A DNA stretch of 64,000 nt. It comes from Rhodospirillaceae bacterium bin65 (lineage in GTDB: Bacteria; Pseudomonadota; Alphaproteobacteria; Bin65). Where the stretch lies: NCBI GenBank assembly GCA_002238725.1, contig MPMX01000008.1:1-64000 (forward strand), given 5' to 3'. The notes under the pieces were generated by a model. It did not search any database and was not told where the DNA came from. It saw only the letters and a program-made list of their open reading frames with translations. Shown here piece after piece: positions 55,007 to 64,000 of the stretch. Position 1 is the stretch's first letter, and each line of letters opens with the position of its first letter. The position numbers and the translations under genes were made by a program.

Positions 55007-56299
55007 ATGACCGAAACGGCATCCAGCGCCGGCCGGATCGGCAGCCGCAGCAACAGCGGCGGCCTGGTCTGGCCCGCCGAAGGCTGGAGCCGCGTACCGT
55101 TCGAACTGTTCTGCGATCCGGAAATCCACGCGCTCGAGGACGAACGGCTCTTTCGCGGCCCGCACTGGAGCTATGTCGGCCTCGAAATCGAACTTCCGGA
55201 GGCCGGCGATTACACGACCTGCTATGTCGGCGCGACGCCGGTGGTGCTGGTGCGCGACGAGGGCGGCGTGCTGCGCGGCTTCGTCAACCGCTGCGCCCAT
55301 CGCGGCGCCGAAGTCGTCCGCAAGCCGCGCGGCAACGCACGCGGCTTCACCTGCATCTACCATAACTGGAGCTACGACCGGGCCGGACAGGTAACCGGCG
55401 TGCCGTGGGAGAAGGGCCGCGGCGGCGTCGGCGGCTACGACGCGTCCTTCGACAAGTCTCGGCACCGGATGCAGCCGCTCAGGGTCGCAAGCTGGGCCGG
55501 GGTGGTCTTCGGCACGTTCTCCGACGATGCGCCGCCACTCGAAGACTATCTCGGTCCGGCGATCCGCGAGCGCCTGTCGGCGGTGTTCGCCCGGCCGATG
55601 ATGCTGACCGGCTATCAGCGCCACACGATCCGTGCCAACTGGAAGCTGCTCTACGAGAACTCCCGCGACTTCTATCACGCGCCCCAGCTGCACAAGTTCT
55701 TCGGCGCCTTCGGCATCGTCCAGCCGGACCAGGCGGCGCGCGCCGAGATGTGGCACGAGGGCACCCACTGCCTGCTCACGATCTACCAGGATCCCGGCGC
55801 CCCGAAGCCGCGCATCAGGCTGGAGGAGCCGCGGGTCGCCGCCTTTCGCACCGCGCTGCCCGACAACATCGCGATTTCGATCGTCGGGATTTTCCCGAAT
55901 TGCCTGTTCACGCTGATCGGCAGCGCCTTCAGCATCCGCCAGTTCCGGCCCAAGGCGCCGGACCGCTTCGAAGTCCACTACACCTATTTCACCTACGCCG
56001 ACGATCCGGAATGCCTGCGCGAGCATCTGTTCCAGAACAACCAGTTCGGCCCGGCGGGCTATGTTGCGATGGAAGACGCCGAAGTGGTCGAGAAGCTGCA
56101 GGCGCGGATCGCGCTGGGCGCGGAAAAGGGCGCCAGCCTGGTCGCCATGGACGGAACCGACACGACGCCCGACCGGGTCGATCACATGGTGAGCGAGGCC
56201 AACCTGCGCGCCATGTGGAAGGGCTATGCCCGGTTCATGGGCTTCGCGCCGCCGAAGGGCGGGACCGCCAAACCTGTCGCGGAGCGCCCGGACAGGTGA
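55007..56299 (+). CDS. aromatic ring-hydroxylating dioxygenase alpha subunit
   Basis: This is a 430-residue oxygenase component. The Rieske motif is NRCAHRGAEV with FTCIYHNWSYD (Cys-x-His, Cys-x2-His). The catalytic iron triad starts with NSRDFYHAPQLHKFFG (two His, bridging Asp). An Asp ligand is expected in the C-terminal part. The beta subunit overlaps directly downstream (GTGA). The pair resembles salicylate/anthranilate/benzoate-type dioxygenases. Ferredoxin and reductase are not adjacent. Confidence 0.92.
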   Translation: MTETASSAGRIGSRSNSGGLVWPAEGWSRVPFELFCDPEIHALEDERLFRGPHWSYVGLEIELPEAGDYTTCYVGATPVVLVRDEGGVLRGFVNRCAHRGAEVVRKPRGNARGFTCIYHNWSYDRAGQVTGVPWEKGRGGVGGYDASFDKSRHRMQPLRVASWAGVVFGTFSDDAPPLEDYLGPAIRERLSAVFARPMMLTGYQRHTIRANWKLLYENSRDFYHAPQLHKFFGAFGIVQPDQAARAEMWHEGTHCLLTIYQDPGAPKPRIRLEEPRVAAFRTALPDNIAISIVGIFPNCLFTLIGSAFSIRQFRPKAPDRFEVHYTYFTYADDPECLREHLFQNNQFGPAGYVAMEDAEVVEKLQARIALGAEKGASLVAMDGTDTTPDRVDHMVSEANLRAMWKGYARFMGFAPPKGGTAKPVAERPDR

Positions 56300-56787
56300 G
56301 CGGTATCGGGCTCGATGTCGACCGCGAGGCCCTGTTCGCGATCGAACAGATGAACAAGGCCTATGCCCGCTGCCTCGACGACGACCGGCTGGAGGAGTGG
56401 CCGGACTTCTTCCTCGACGATGCGCGCTACCTGATCCAGTCGCGCGAGAACCGGGACGCCGGCCTGCATGGCTACATCCTGTATTTCGAGAACAGGGCGA
56501 TGATGCGCGACAGGGTCAAGTCGCTGCGGATCGCCAACTACTACAACCTCCACACCGACCGCCATCTCATCGCCAACGTCGATATCGTCGGGGAGTCGGA
56601 AGGGGTCTACGACGCCAGGGCCAACTATGCCGTGATCCAGACCGACGCCGAAGGACATTCGGAACTGTTCTCCGCCGGCGAATATGTCGACCGTATCGAA
56701 TTCAGGGACGGGGTGCCGAAATTCCGGGAAAGGCTGGTCCTGCTCGATACGTCGAACATCGTCGGCTTATTGGCGGTTCCGCTCTAA
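56296..56787 (+). CDS. aromatic ring-hydroxylating dioxygenase beta subunit
   Basis: This is a 163-residue small subunit of the SnoaL-like fold: EQMNKAYARCLDDDRLEEWP, FFLDDARYLIQSRENRD, RDRVKSLRIANYYNLHTDRH, and the end GVPKFRERLVLLDTSNIVG. The GTG start overlaps the alpha subunit stop. It gives the hexameric alpha3beta3 enzyme its structure. Confidence 0.92.
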   Translation: MSGIGLDVDREALFAIEQMNKAYARCLDDDRLEEWPDFFLDDARYLIQSRENRDAGLHGYILYFENRAMMRDRVKSLRIANYYNLHTDRHLIANVDIVGESEGVYDARANYAVIQTDAEGHSELFSAGEYVDRIEFRDGVPKFRERLVLLDTSNIVGLLAVPL

Positions 56788-56892
56788 TCCGTTGTCCGCA
56801 GAACGGCGCTGGGCTATGACAGGACTCTACTGGCCAGCGGGCAGGGCATAGCCCGAACCGCCGGCCGATTGTGAGTCTGGGAGGAAACGTCC

Positions 56893-57885
56893 ATGAAGTT
56901 GCACAAATTCGCCGTTCCGGCCGTCGCCGCGGTTGCGCTTGCCGCCGGTGCGGTTCCCTCCGCGGTAAGCGCCGCGGAAGTCACGCTGCGCGGCGCCAGC
57001 TGTTTCCCGATCGGCGCCCCGCCGGGCCGGCCGTTCGAAGCGGTCGCCAAGGAAATCAACGCCAAGGGCAAAGGCGTCGTCCAGGTCAAGATGCTGGGCG
57101 GCGCGCCTGCCATCGGCAGCCCCTTTACCCTGACCCAGCGGATGGCCAAGGGCGCCTACGATATCGTTGGCTGCACGGAATCCTATTTCGGCAACGTGCT
57201 GCCCGAATCGCCTGTGCTGCGCCTGCAGGAAAAGAGCTTTGCCGAGTTGCGCAAGAACGGCGCCGTCGCCTATGTCCAGAAGCTGCTGAACGCCAAGGGT
57301 ATTCACTATGTCGGGCGGCACCACGATTTCGGCCCGTTCCATCTCTATCTCAGCAAGCCGATCACGGGGCCCGACCTGAAAGGCCTGCATCTTCGGGTGG
57401 CGCCGGTTTACACCGCCTTCTTCAAGAAACTTGGGGCAACGGTGCAACGGGCGCCGATGCCGCAAATCTACACGCTGATGGAAAACGGCACGGTGCAGGG
57501 TTACGGCTGGCCGCTGCGCGGGTATCCGCCGCCGTGGCACAAGGTGACCAAATACCGGGTCGATCCTGGCTTTTACCATTCGTCGCTGCATACGCTGCTC
57601 AACCTGCGCAAGTGGAAGTCGCTGAGTAAGAAGGCACAGGATATCATCACCGGCGTCGTGCTGGCACGGGAAGGTCAGGTCGAAGGCGCCAGCGAGACTG
57701 CGCAGGCGCTGAACAAAAAACAGCGCGCATGGCATGCCAAGGGCGGGATGAAAACGATCACCTTCAATGCAGCCGACACCAAGAAGTGGTCGGACACGGC
57801 GCGCGACGCGGCGTGGGAAGAAGTGATCCAGCGCAGCCCGGAGCACGGGCCCAAGCTCAAGGCGCTGTTCACCAGCGGGAGCTGA
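56893..57885 (+). CDS. TRAP transporter substrate-binding protein (DctP type)
   Basis: This is a 330-residue periplasmic protein. The signal peptide ends near residue 27 (SAVSA). The mature chain has the DctP pattern LRGASCFPIGAPPGRPFEAVAKEIN, KGAYDIVGCTESYFGN, LHLRVAPVYTAFFKKLGA and WHKVTKYRVDPGFYHSS. The binding-site Arg/Asn region is LRVAPVY. It heads a TRAP operon with dctQ and dctM. It sits behind a ring-hydroxylating dioxygenase, so an aromatic acid or similar carboxylate ligand is likely. Confidence 0.9.
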   Translation: MKLHKFAVPAVAAVALAAGAVPSAVSAAEVTLRGASCFPIGAPPGRPFEAVAKEINAKGKGVVQVKMLGGAPAIGSPFTLTQRMAKGAYDIVGCTESYFGNVLPESPVLRLQEKSFAELRKNGAVAYVQKLLNAKGIHYVGRHHDFGPFHLYLSKPITGPDLKGLHLRVAPVYTAFFKKLGATVQRAPMPQIYTLMENGTVQGYGWPLRGYPPPWHKVTKYRVDPGFYHSSLHTLLNLRKWKSLSKKAQDIITGVVLAREGQVEGASETAQALNKKQRAWHAKGGMKTITFNAADTKKWSDTARDAAWEEVIQRSPEHGPKLKALFTSGS

Positions 57886-57902
57886 TCTTTCCGGAATGAA
57901 AG

Positions 57903-57936
57903 GGTGGCCGGCCGGCGTTGGCCGGCCACCTTTTTT
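57903..57936 (+). terminator. terminator inside the TRAP operon
   Basis: GGTGGCCGGCC and GGCCGGCCACC form an 11-bp stem with a six-base loop and six T. It lies directly between the binding-protein gene and the small permease gene. It probably reduces transcription into dctQM, giving excess binding protein over permease. Confidence 0.9.
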
Positions 57937-57954
57937 CTGCTCCAGGTTGTGGCA

Positions 57955-58485
57955 ATGACGGCGTCATCTTCCTTCCTCGATCGGTTCGAATCGGTCTTCG
58001 AACAGGTGAATCGCTTCATCGCGGCGCTGGTTGCGGCGTCAATCGGCGCTTTTGCAGTCCTGATCCCTTTCGACCTTTTCCTGCGCAAGGTCGGTTGGGG
58101 AAACCTGCCGTGGCTTCATGAAGGCGCGGAATACGGCCTGTATGTCGGCGTGTTCCTGTCGGCGGCGTGGGTTCTGAACAAGGGCGCCCATGTGCGGGTC
58201 GACATAATCATCGCCGCCCTGCCGGATCGCGTCGCCCTGCGCCTCGAGAGAGTGCTGGATATCGCCGGCGCGTTGCTGTGCGCGGTCTTGTGCTACTGCG
58301 GCGTCGCCGGAATGATCAGCGAGTATGCGTTCGGCACGCTGCCGGACAAGGACCTGCGCATTCCCAACTGGTATATGCTGCTGGTCTTCGGCCTTTCCTT
58401 CGCTCTGCTGACCGTCGAATTCCTCCTGCGCTACCGCCGCGCCGGCAAAGCTGGCGCAGTGGCGTCTTCCGACGCAGGGTTCTGA
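57955..58485 (+). CDS. TRAP transporter small permease (DctQ type)
   Basis: This is a 176-residue membrane protein with four hydrophobic helices (near 19-40, 50-70, 90-115 and 130-155). The loop VGWGNLPWLHEGAEYGLYVGVFLSAAWVLNKGAHVRVD (adjacent blocks) has the conserved H-VRVD of DctQ proteins. ATG at 57955 lies 19 bases after the terminator T run. Confidence 0.88.
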   Translation: MTASSSFLDRFESVFEQVNRFIAALVAASIGAFAVLIPFDLFLRKVGWGNLPWLHEGAEYGLYVGVFLSAAWVLNKGAHVRVDIIIAALPDRVALRLERVLDIAGALLCAVLCYCGVAGMISEYAFGTLPDKDLRIPNWYMLLVFGLSFALLTVEFLLRYRRAGKAGAVASSDAGF

Positions 58486-58488
58486 GCG

Positions 58489-59964
58489 ATGGAATGGTAT
58501 TTCGCCATGTCCCTGCTGCTGGGGACCGTGTGCGTCTTCCTGTTCCTCGGCATGCCCGTGGCGTTCGCCTTCATGGCGGCAAACATTTTCGGCACAGCCC
58601 TGTTCATCGGCGATCTGGCGCTGACCGGCGATTGGACGATCGCGGCAATCGCGCTCGAAAGTATGCCGATGGAGTTCCATCTGGCGGTGCGCTATTCGCT
58701 GACGCCCATCGCGCTGTTTCTGCTGATGGGCGAGATCCTGTTGCAGACCGGGGTTGCCTTCAAGGCGATCGGCGCGATCGAGCGCTTGATCGCCCGGATA
58801 CCGGGGCGGCTTTCCGTCGTCTCGATTGTCGGCGGTACGGTCTTTTCCTCGCTCTCCGGCTCGACCATCGCCAACACCGCGATCCTGGGCAACGTCCTGC
58901 TGCCGGATATGGTGAAGCGCGGCTACAAGCCGTCGATTTCCATGGGGCCGATCATGGCGGTCGGCGGCATCGCCATGCTGATTCCGCCCTCGGCGCTGGC
59001 CGTGCTGCTCGCCAGCATAGCCGAGCAGTCCGTCGCACTGCTACTCGTCGCCGGGATCGTGCCGGGTATCCTGATGGCGATCCTGTTCTTCGCCTATGTG
59101 ATCGGGCGGTGCGTGATGGACCCGAGCCTGGCGCCGGGATACGAACCCGACGAGAGCCATCTCGACGTGCCGCTCACCGTTGCGATCAACCATCGCGGCT
59201 CGGCATTGTGGTCTGCCACCTATAGCGGCCAGGCCCTGCGCAGCGTCAACCGCATCCTGCCCTTCTTCCTCTACATCCTGCCGCTGTTCACGATTTTCGT
59301 CGTGGTCGTCGGCAGTATCTTCCTGGATTTCGCCTCGCCGACAGAGGCTGCGGCGCTGGGCTGCCTGGCTGCGCTGGGCGCCTGCTATTTCTTCCGGCTG
59401 TTCAAGAACAGGATCACCGTCACGGGCGTCGAAGGCGCGGAATTCGACTGGCGGGCCGTCGCCAAGGCGCTGGTCGAGACCGCCAAGATCAACACGATGA
59501 TCCTGTTCATCATCGCCGGCTCGCTGGTGTTCACCCAGTCGCTGGCGGTTTCGGGCGCCACCCGCGGCCTGCTCGAGAGCCTGACGGCGCTGCAACTCAC
59601 GCCGCTTACCGTCGTCATAATGATGATGGCGGTGTTGCTGTTCCTCGGCGCTTTCATGGACCAGGTGAGCATGCTCCTGCTCACGCTGCCGTTCTTCCTG
59701 CTCGGCTCGACGTCGCTGCAGGCAGTCTACAATATCGATCCGATCTGGCTGATGGTGCTGATCCTGATCACCATGGAGATCAGCCTGCTGACACCGCCTT
59801 TCGGACTGTTGCTCTACGTGATGAAAGGCGTGGCGCCGTTCGACGTGTCCATCGGGGCGGTTATCCGTTCCGCAATGCCCTTTATCCTGATCGAAATTCT
59901 CGTTCTGATCTTGCTGATCTTCGTCCCGGAGGTGGCGACTTGGCTGCCCAGACAGATCGGCTGA
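58489..59964 (+). CDS. TRAP transporter large permease (DctM type)
   Basis: This is a 491-residue membrane protein with about 12-13 hydrophobic segments. Conserved are GMPVAFAFMAANIFGTALF, AILGNVLLPDMVKRGYKPS, GGIAMLIPPSALAVLLASIA and ITMEISLLTPPFGLLLYVMKG. It overlaps nothing but lies three bases after dctQ. It uses a sodium or proton gradient to take up the carboxylate bound by the DctP protein. Confidence 0.92.
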   Translation: MEWYFAMSLLLGTVCVFLFLGMPVAFAFMAANIFGTALFIGDLALTGDWTIAAIALESMPMEFHLAVRYSLTPIALFLLMGEILLQTGVAFKAIGAIERLIARIPGRLSVVSIVGGTVFSSLSGSTIANTAILGNVLLPDMVKRGYKPSISMGPIMAVGGIAMLIPPSALAVLLASIAEQSVALLLVAGIVPGILMAILFFAYVIGRCVMDPSLAPGYEPDESHLDVPLTVAINHRGSALWSATYSGQALRSVNRILPFFLYILPLFTIFVVVVGSIFLDFASPTEAAALGCLAALGACYFFRLFKNRITVTGVEGAEFDWRAVAKALVETAKINTMILFIIAGSLVFTQSLAVSGATRGLLESLTALQLTPLTVVIMMMAVLLFLGAFMDQVSMLLLTLPFFLLGSTSLQAVYNIDPIWLMVLILITMEISLLTPPFGLLLYVMKGVAPFDVSIGAVIRSAMPFILIEILVLILLIFVPEVATWLPRQIG

Positions 59965-59994
59965 CCCCGGCGGACCCCGCCGTCCGGCCCGGCC

Positions 59995-61095
59995 TCACGG
60001 GTCCGGCCGTTCCCGGTCGCCGTAGCGCCGGCGGAAGATCGTCGGCATCACAAGGACGACCAGGGTAATCCGGATAACATGATGGCCGGCCACGAAGGCC
60101 GCCTCGACGCCGAGCGCCAGCGCGATCAGACTCATCTCGGCCAGCCCGCCGGGCGCGAGCGCCAGTACCAGCGCCGGGATCGACGCATCGACGAAGGCGG
60201 ACGCGGCGGCCGCCAGCAGGATAGTCAGCGAGATCATCAGGGCCGTCGAGCCGAGCGAATGCAGGACGAGGCGCAGAATGCGCCGGATCGGCACGCCGGC
60301 GAAGCGGGCGCCGAGGGTCGACCCGACGACGACCTGCGCCGCTGCGATCAGCGGACCGGGCGGGGCGACGGTGCTGACGCCGACCAGATGAAGCACGGCG
60401 CTCACGACCATCGGCCCGGTCAAGGCCGCAGCGGGAACTTTCAGGGCCTTTGCGCCGAAAAACCCGGCGATGCCGCCGGCGGTCAGAATCACGGCTTCGT
60501 CCAGCGGTATGTCGCCGAAATCAACGCCGAGCGGCACCCGGCTCCCCTGGTCGTACAGTCCCAGGGCTATGAAGCCGAAGGGTACGATCAGCACCGTTAT
60601 CAGCACGCGCGAGGCGTGGACGAGGGCAACCGTGAGATAGTCGCCGCGCATTTCCTGCGCGACCAGAACCATTTCATTGAGACCGCCCGGCGTGGCCGCG
60701 CAATAGGAGGTCACCGGGCCGTGCCCCAGACGCCGGAAATAGATGTAGAGCATGCTCGTACTGACGCCGACATAGACGAGCAGCGCCAGGACGGAAGCCC
60801 ACCATTCGGGAATTTGCGCCGCCATCTCCGGCGTGAACTGTGCGCCCAGCATGACTCCGATGATGGCGATCAGCGGCTGGCGCACCTTCTGCGACGCGAT
60901 CATCGGCACGCCGGCGATCGAGGCGACCGTCGAGAAAACGAGCGCGCCGATCATCCAGGCGAGCGGCAGGTTGGCGAGATCGAACAGCCAGCCGCCGATG
61001 GCGCCGACAAGGAAGGTGACCGCGAGGCGGAATGCCCAGGTGCGGCGGGGCAGGGCGGCGGCGGCGGCCGGGTCCGCCGCATTGCGGCCGGTCAC
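59995..61095 (-). CDS. AbrB family (ammonia monooxygenase-like) membrane transporter
   Basis: This is a 366-residue membrane protein with two homologous halves, each ending in a PGG-type motif: [19 protein letters not shown] in the first half and [18 protein letters not shown] in the second. This duplication is the hallmark of AbrB-type proteins, which are of unclear transport function. The GTG at 61095 overlaps the stop of nadK (GTGA). Confidence 0.85.
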   Translation of the reverse strand: MTGRNAADPAAAAALPRRTWAFRLAVTFLVGAIGGWLFDLANLPLAWMIGALVFSTVASIAGVPMIASQKVRQPLIAIIGVMLGAQFTPEMAAQIPEWWASVLALLVYVGVSTSMLYIYFRRLGHGPVTSYCAATPGGLNEMVLVAQEMRGDYLTVALVHASRVLITVLIVPFGFIALGLYDQGSRVPLGVDFGDIPLDEAVILTAGGIAGFFGAKALKVPAAALTGPMVVSAVLHLVGVSTVAPPGPLIAAAQVVVGSTLGARFAGVPIRRILRLVLHSLGSTALMISLTILLAAAASAFVDASIPALVLALAPGGLAEMSLIALALGVEAAFVAGHHVIRITLVVLVMPTIFRRRYGDRERPDP

Positions 61096-61859
61096 GGCAG
61101 GAACTGCTCGCGCAGGATGCGCTCTTCCAGATTGTGTTCGGGATCGAACAGCAGCGACAGAGTCATGTCGGCGGCTTGCCGGACGGTCACCGCCGCGACG
61201 TCGCGGACTTCGGTCGAATCCGCGACCGCACTGACGGGACGCTTCGCCGGCTCGAGAATCTCGAAGGTGACGGCTGCCTTGTCCGGCAGCAGGGCGCCGC
61301 GCCAGCGCCGCGGCCGGAAGGCGCTGATCGGCGTGAGCGCCAGCAATTGCGCGCCGATCGGAACGATCGGCCCTTGCGCCGACAGATTGTAGGCCGTGCT
61401 GCCGGCCGGCGTCGCGACGAGGGCGCCGTCGCACGCCAGTTCGGCCAGCCGCTCGACACCGTCGATAAGAATGCGCAGCTTTGCGGTCTGGTGGGTCTCG
61501 CGCAACAGCGATACCTCGTTGATCGCGACGGCTTCGACCGTCCGGCCGTCTACGGTCCGCGCCTGCATCGTCAGCGGATGGATATCGACACGCTGGGCTG
61601 CTTCGAGCCGTTCCGCCAGGCCCTCCGGCTCGTATTCGTTCATCAGAAAGCCGACACTGCCGAGATTCATGCCGTAGACGGCGACATCGCGACGCAAGGT
61701 CGTGCGCAGGGTCTCCAGCATGAACCCATCGCCGCCAAGGGCGACGACGCAGTCCGCCTGAGCCGGCGTCACGGTGGAATAGCGGGCGTTCATCTTGGCG
61801 AACGCCGCCTGCGCCTCGGGCGTATCGTCGGCAACGATCGAGAAGGACGGAACGGCCAT
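61092..61859 (-). CDS. nadK: NAD kinase
   Basis: This is a 255-residue enzyme phosphorylating NAD to NADP. The GGDG motif is in [15 protein letters not shown], and [13 protein letters not shown] and [19 protein letters not shown] are the other two family motifs. ATG at 61859 gives the family N-terminus ([15 protein letters not shown]); a TTG 21 codons upstream would add residues over a hairpin. It lies downstream of tctA with a 142-base gap. Confidence 0.93.
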   Translation of the reverse strand: MAVPSFSIVADDTPEAQAAFAKMNARYSTVTPAQADCVVALGGDGFMLETLRTTLRRDVAVYGMNLGSVGFLMNEYEPEGLAERLEAAQRVDIHPLTMQARTVDGRTVEAVAINEVSLLRETHQTAKLRILIDGVERLAELACDGALVATPAGSTAYNLSAQGPIVPIGAQLLALTPISAFRPRRWRGALLPDKAAVTFEILEPAKRPVSAVADSTEVRDVAAVTVRQAADMTLSLLFDPEHNLEERILREQFLP

Positions 61860-61887
61860 CGGCAGCGCCTGTCGAGGTGCGGCGGGG

Positions 61888-61914
61888 CCGGTTGGCAACA
61901 CGCCAACCGGTTTT
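61888..61914 (+). terminator. short hairpin upstream of nadK
   Basis: CCGGTTGGC and GCCAACCGG form a perfect nine-base stem with a five-base loop, followed on the plus strand by TTTT. No plus-strand gene ends here. On the minus strand it lies in the nadK leader without a T run, where it could influence nadK expression. Confidence 0.45.
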
Positions 61915-62001
61915 CGGTTCAAGACATGGCTAAATTGCCGGCTGCCGTCAAACGGCGCGTCGCCTGCCTTGCGCCGGGCGCATGGCCTGGGGACGGACGG
62001 C

Positions 62002-63501
62002 TCACCCGCGCCCGGCGGCTATTCTTTCGCGCTGCCGGCGTCGGCGGTTGTTCAGAGCGATGGCGATCACCGCCACGGCCATGATTGCGACCAGACCGGC
62101 GGAGTAGGGGCGTTCGACGAAAATCGCCATATCGCCGCCGGCGGTGCCCAGCGCCTGGCGCAGCCGCGCCTCGAAGATCGGGCCGAGCACGACGCCGAGC
62201 ACGATCGGCACGATCGGAATATTGTGGCGTTTGAGGATGAAACCGATCAGCCCGAAGACCAGCGCCATCAGCGGATCGGTAATGTTGTAGTTCGCGGTGT
62301 AGGTGCCGACCAGCGTGAGGGCCAGGATCACCACGCCGATGAACCGGGTGTTGATCCGCGACAGCGCCACGATCATGCGGGTGGCGAACAGCAGGAAGAT
62401 CAGGATGACGACGTTCATCGCCAGCAGGGAAAGATAGAGGCCGGAGATGAATTCCGGGCGCGTCGCGAACAGTTCGGGTCCCGGGATCACGTTGTGGACC
62501 ATGAACACCGACAGCATCATGGCGGTCAGCGCCTCGCCGGGAATGCCGAGCGCCAGCAGGGGCACCAGCGCCGCGGCCGGCACGGCATTGTTGGCGGCTT
62601 CCGATGCGATCAGCCCCTCCGGCGCGCCCTTGCCGAACTGCTCCGGGGTCTTCGAGGTCTTCTGCGCCAGTGTGTAGCTGAAGAACTGGGCAAGGAATTC
62701 GCCGACGCCGGGCAGGATACCCATGAACACGCCGAAGCCCGACGAGGCGAACAGGGTCTTGGGATAGCGGAAGATCTCGGCGAGGCCCTGGAAGAACCGG
62801 CCGGTCAGCCGCGGCGGCTCACCCGATTCGTCCTCCCCCAGCAGCAGGACGAAAGCCTGCGACATGGCGAATAGGCCGAGGACCACCGGGATCAGCGGAA
62901 CGCCGCCCTGGAGCCAGACCTGGCCGAAGGTGAAGCGCTGGGTGTTGAACGCGGTTTCCAGCCCGACCGTGGCAAGGAACAGGCCGAAGGCCAGGGTGAT
63001 CGCGGCCGTCACCACCCGGCCGCGATGGGCGACAACGACCAGGACCATCGCCATCAGCGCCGCCATGGCGAATTCCGCCGAGCCGAAGTTCGAGGCGATG
63101 TCCGCCAGCGGCTGGGCCATCGCGATCAGTACGACCACGCTGACGATGCCGCCGACAAAGCTGGCGCTGTAGGCAAGCGACAGCGCCCGCCGGGCCTGGC
63201 CGGCGAGCGTCATGGGGTAGCCGTCGTAGGTCGTCAGCACGTTGACCGGCGTGCCCGGCGTGTTGATCAGGATCGCCGGGATCGCGCCGCCGTACCAGGC
63301 GCCCGAATAGATGCCGAGCAGCAGGGTGAGGGCGGTCAGCGGCTCCATCGTATAGGTCGCCGGCAACAACACGGCGATGGCGACCGCCGGGCCCAGCCCC
63401 GGGATCGCGCCGATGATGACGCCGCTGATCGCCCCGGCGAACAGGGCGATCAGGACATTCAACTGTCCGAGCTGGTTCAGTCCGGCGAGGATTGCGTCCA
63501 T
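62002..63501 (-). CDS. tctA: tripartite tricarboxylate transporter permease, TctA family
   Basis: This is a 499-residue membrane protein with about 12 segments. Typical of Tct[21 protein letters not shown] near the start, [40 protein letters not shown], and the [20 protein letters not shown] loop. It works with a TctB-like protein encoded just upstream and a TctC binding protein not in the window. Confidence 0.92.
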   Translation of the reverse strand: MDAILAGLNQLGQLNVLIALFAGAISGVIIGAIPGLGPAVAIAVLLPATYTMEPLTALTLLLGIYSGAWYGGAIPAILINTPGTPVNVLTTYDGYPMTLAGQARRALSLAYSASFVGGIVSVVVLIAMAQPLADIASNFGSAEFAMAALMAMVLVVVAHRGRVVTAAITLAFGLFLATVGLETAFNTQRFTFGQVWLQGGVPLIPVVLGLFAMSQAFVLLLGEDESGEPPRLTGRFFQGLAEIFRYPKTLFASSGFGVFMGILPGVGEFLAQFFSYTLAQKTSKTPEQFGKGAPEGLIASEAANNAVPAAALVPLLALGIPGEALTAMMLSVFMVHNVIPGPELFATRPEFISGLYLSLLAMNVVILIFLLFATRMIVALSRINTRFIGVVILALTLVGTYTANYNITDPLMALVFGLIGFILKRHNIPIVPIVLGVVLGPIFEARLRQALGTAGGDMAIFVERPYSAGLVAIMAVAVIAIALNNRRRRQRERIAAGRG

Positions 63502-63519
63502 CGGCCTGCCGCGTTTCCG

Positions 63520-63999
63520 CTAGAAATACCGCTGGAGAAACACGCCGACGCTCTTGGGCAGGATGTTGTAAAGGTCGGCCGGCGGCACCCAGATTTCGAG
63601 ACCCAGGCGAAACAGCAGCGTCATGCCCAGCGTTGCGGCCAGCGCTGCCAGCAGCCATTTCGGCTGTCGCAGGCCGATTCGAAACCCGAGACCGGCAATG
63701 AAAACGAAGGTCGAGAAACCGTAGCCGACCACGCCGAGCGCGACGATATAGGCGACGTACCAGAGGAAAAATTCGGCCGATCGCAGCCACATCCACAGCT
63801 CGCCTGCCAGCGCGCCGCCGGCAAGAGCCGCATTAGAGTTTTCCCGGTTCCGCCAAAGTCTTACGGTATATATCAGAGAAACCGCTGTAAGCAGGCTCAG
63901 GGTCAGCAGCGGCATCAGCCAGGGCTGGGTGAACCAGCCTTCGTCGCCCGGGGAGGTGCCGGTCTGATACGGCATCAACGCCAGCCCCGCCGAGCCGAA
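63520..63999 (-). CDS. tctB: TctB family protein (partial, cut by the window edge)
   Basis: About 150 residues with four hydrophobic helices are visible from an ATG at 63975. The frame stays open to the right edge (FGSAGLAL before the ATG), resembling the FGS segment after the first helix of TctB proteins. The true start is therefore probably outside the window. The block WFTQPWLMPLLTLSLLTAVS and the C-terminal WVPPADLYNILPKSVGVFLQ fit the family. It lies 19 bases before tctA. Confidence 0.8.
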   Translation of the reverse strand, partial: FGSAGLALMPYQTGTSPGDEGWFTQPWLMPLLTLSLLTAVSLIYTVRLWRNRENSNAALAGGALAGELWMWLRSAEFFLWYVAYIVALGVVGYGFSTFVFIAGLGFRIGLRQPKWLLAALAATLGMTLLFRLGLEIWVPPADLYNILPKSVGVFLQRYF

Positions 64000-64000
64000 G

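Overview
The window is high-GC chromosomal DNA from an alphaproteobacterium, most likely a Rhodospirillales-type organism. That placement is inferred from gene content: a MucR/Ros regulator, a CBP3-type bc1 assembly chaperone, a RibB fused to a dead RibA-like domain, a DUF6867 protein behind a liv operon, and the conserved orders nrdR-ribD-ribE-ribB-ribH-nusB-thiL and yceD-rpmF-plsX-fabH-ihfA-merR. No plasmid, phage or CRISPR genes were seen.

Layout. 1-6.9 kb: tRNA-Val(CAC), then a complete branched-chain amino-acid type ABC importer (livHMGF, a DUF6867 protein and a periplasmic binding protein). 7-17.6 kb: mucR, then a housekeeping block with rpiB, glyA, nrdR, riboflavin synthesis, nusB, thiL, and a proton-pumping pyrophosphatase closed by a strong terminator. 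17.6-24.6 kb: bamE on the minus strand diverging from CBP3-yceD-rpmF-plsX-fabH-ihfA-merR, with an FAD oxidoreductase inserted between fabH and ihfA. 24.65 kb: tRNA-Pro(GGG), followed by a 0.8 kb scar holding a tRNA-Met-like 3' fragment and an IS110-type transposase remnant.

25.5-43.7 kb is accessory and catabolic: an amidohydrolase, a Rieske ferredoxin and a Rieske oxygenase, a second liv importer arranged convergently with its own binding protein, a GMC oxidoreductase coupled to a deaminase, a crotonase, a haloacid dehalogenase, a homocysteine methyltransferase-like protein, a RidA protein, an intradiol dioxygenase, a quinone reductase-like flavoprotein, an Lrp regulator and a DsbA-like protein. 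It is broken by a scar of gene and IS remnants (AMP-ligase, hydantoinase B, IS66-like, IS6-like) at 36.7-38.9 kb. 43.8-46 kb: rnd and an exported dienelactone hydrolase-like gene whose divergent start codons overlap.

46.7-60 kb is a second catabolic region: a cyclase, a DUF35-SDR fusion, a thiolase-like protein and an orphan CoxL-type molybdenum subunit on the minus strand; a MetF-like reductase, a dienoyl-CoA isomerase, a two-subunit ring-hydroxylating oxygenase and a TRAP transporter on the plus strand. 60-64 kb: an AbrB-type membrane protein, nadK, and a TctA/TctB tricarboxylate-type transporter cut by the right edge.

The two most interesting observations are (1) the thiolase-like/DUF35-SDR pair at 47.6-50.1 kb, in which the usual catalytic residues of both enzymes are replaced, suggesting a retro-aldolase or a non-canonical acyl-CoA complex, and (2) a roughly 0.3 kb nested inverted-repeat element at 52.6-52.9 kb in the divergent control region between coxL and the MetF-like gene. 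Gene calls rest on reading motifs and context; no database search was possible.
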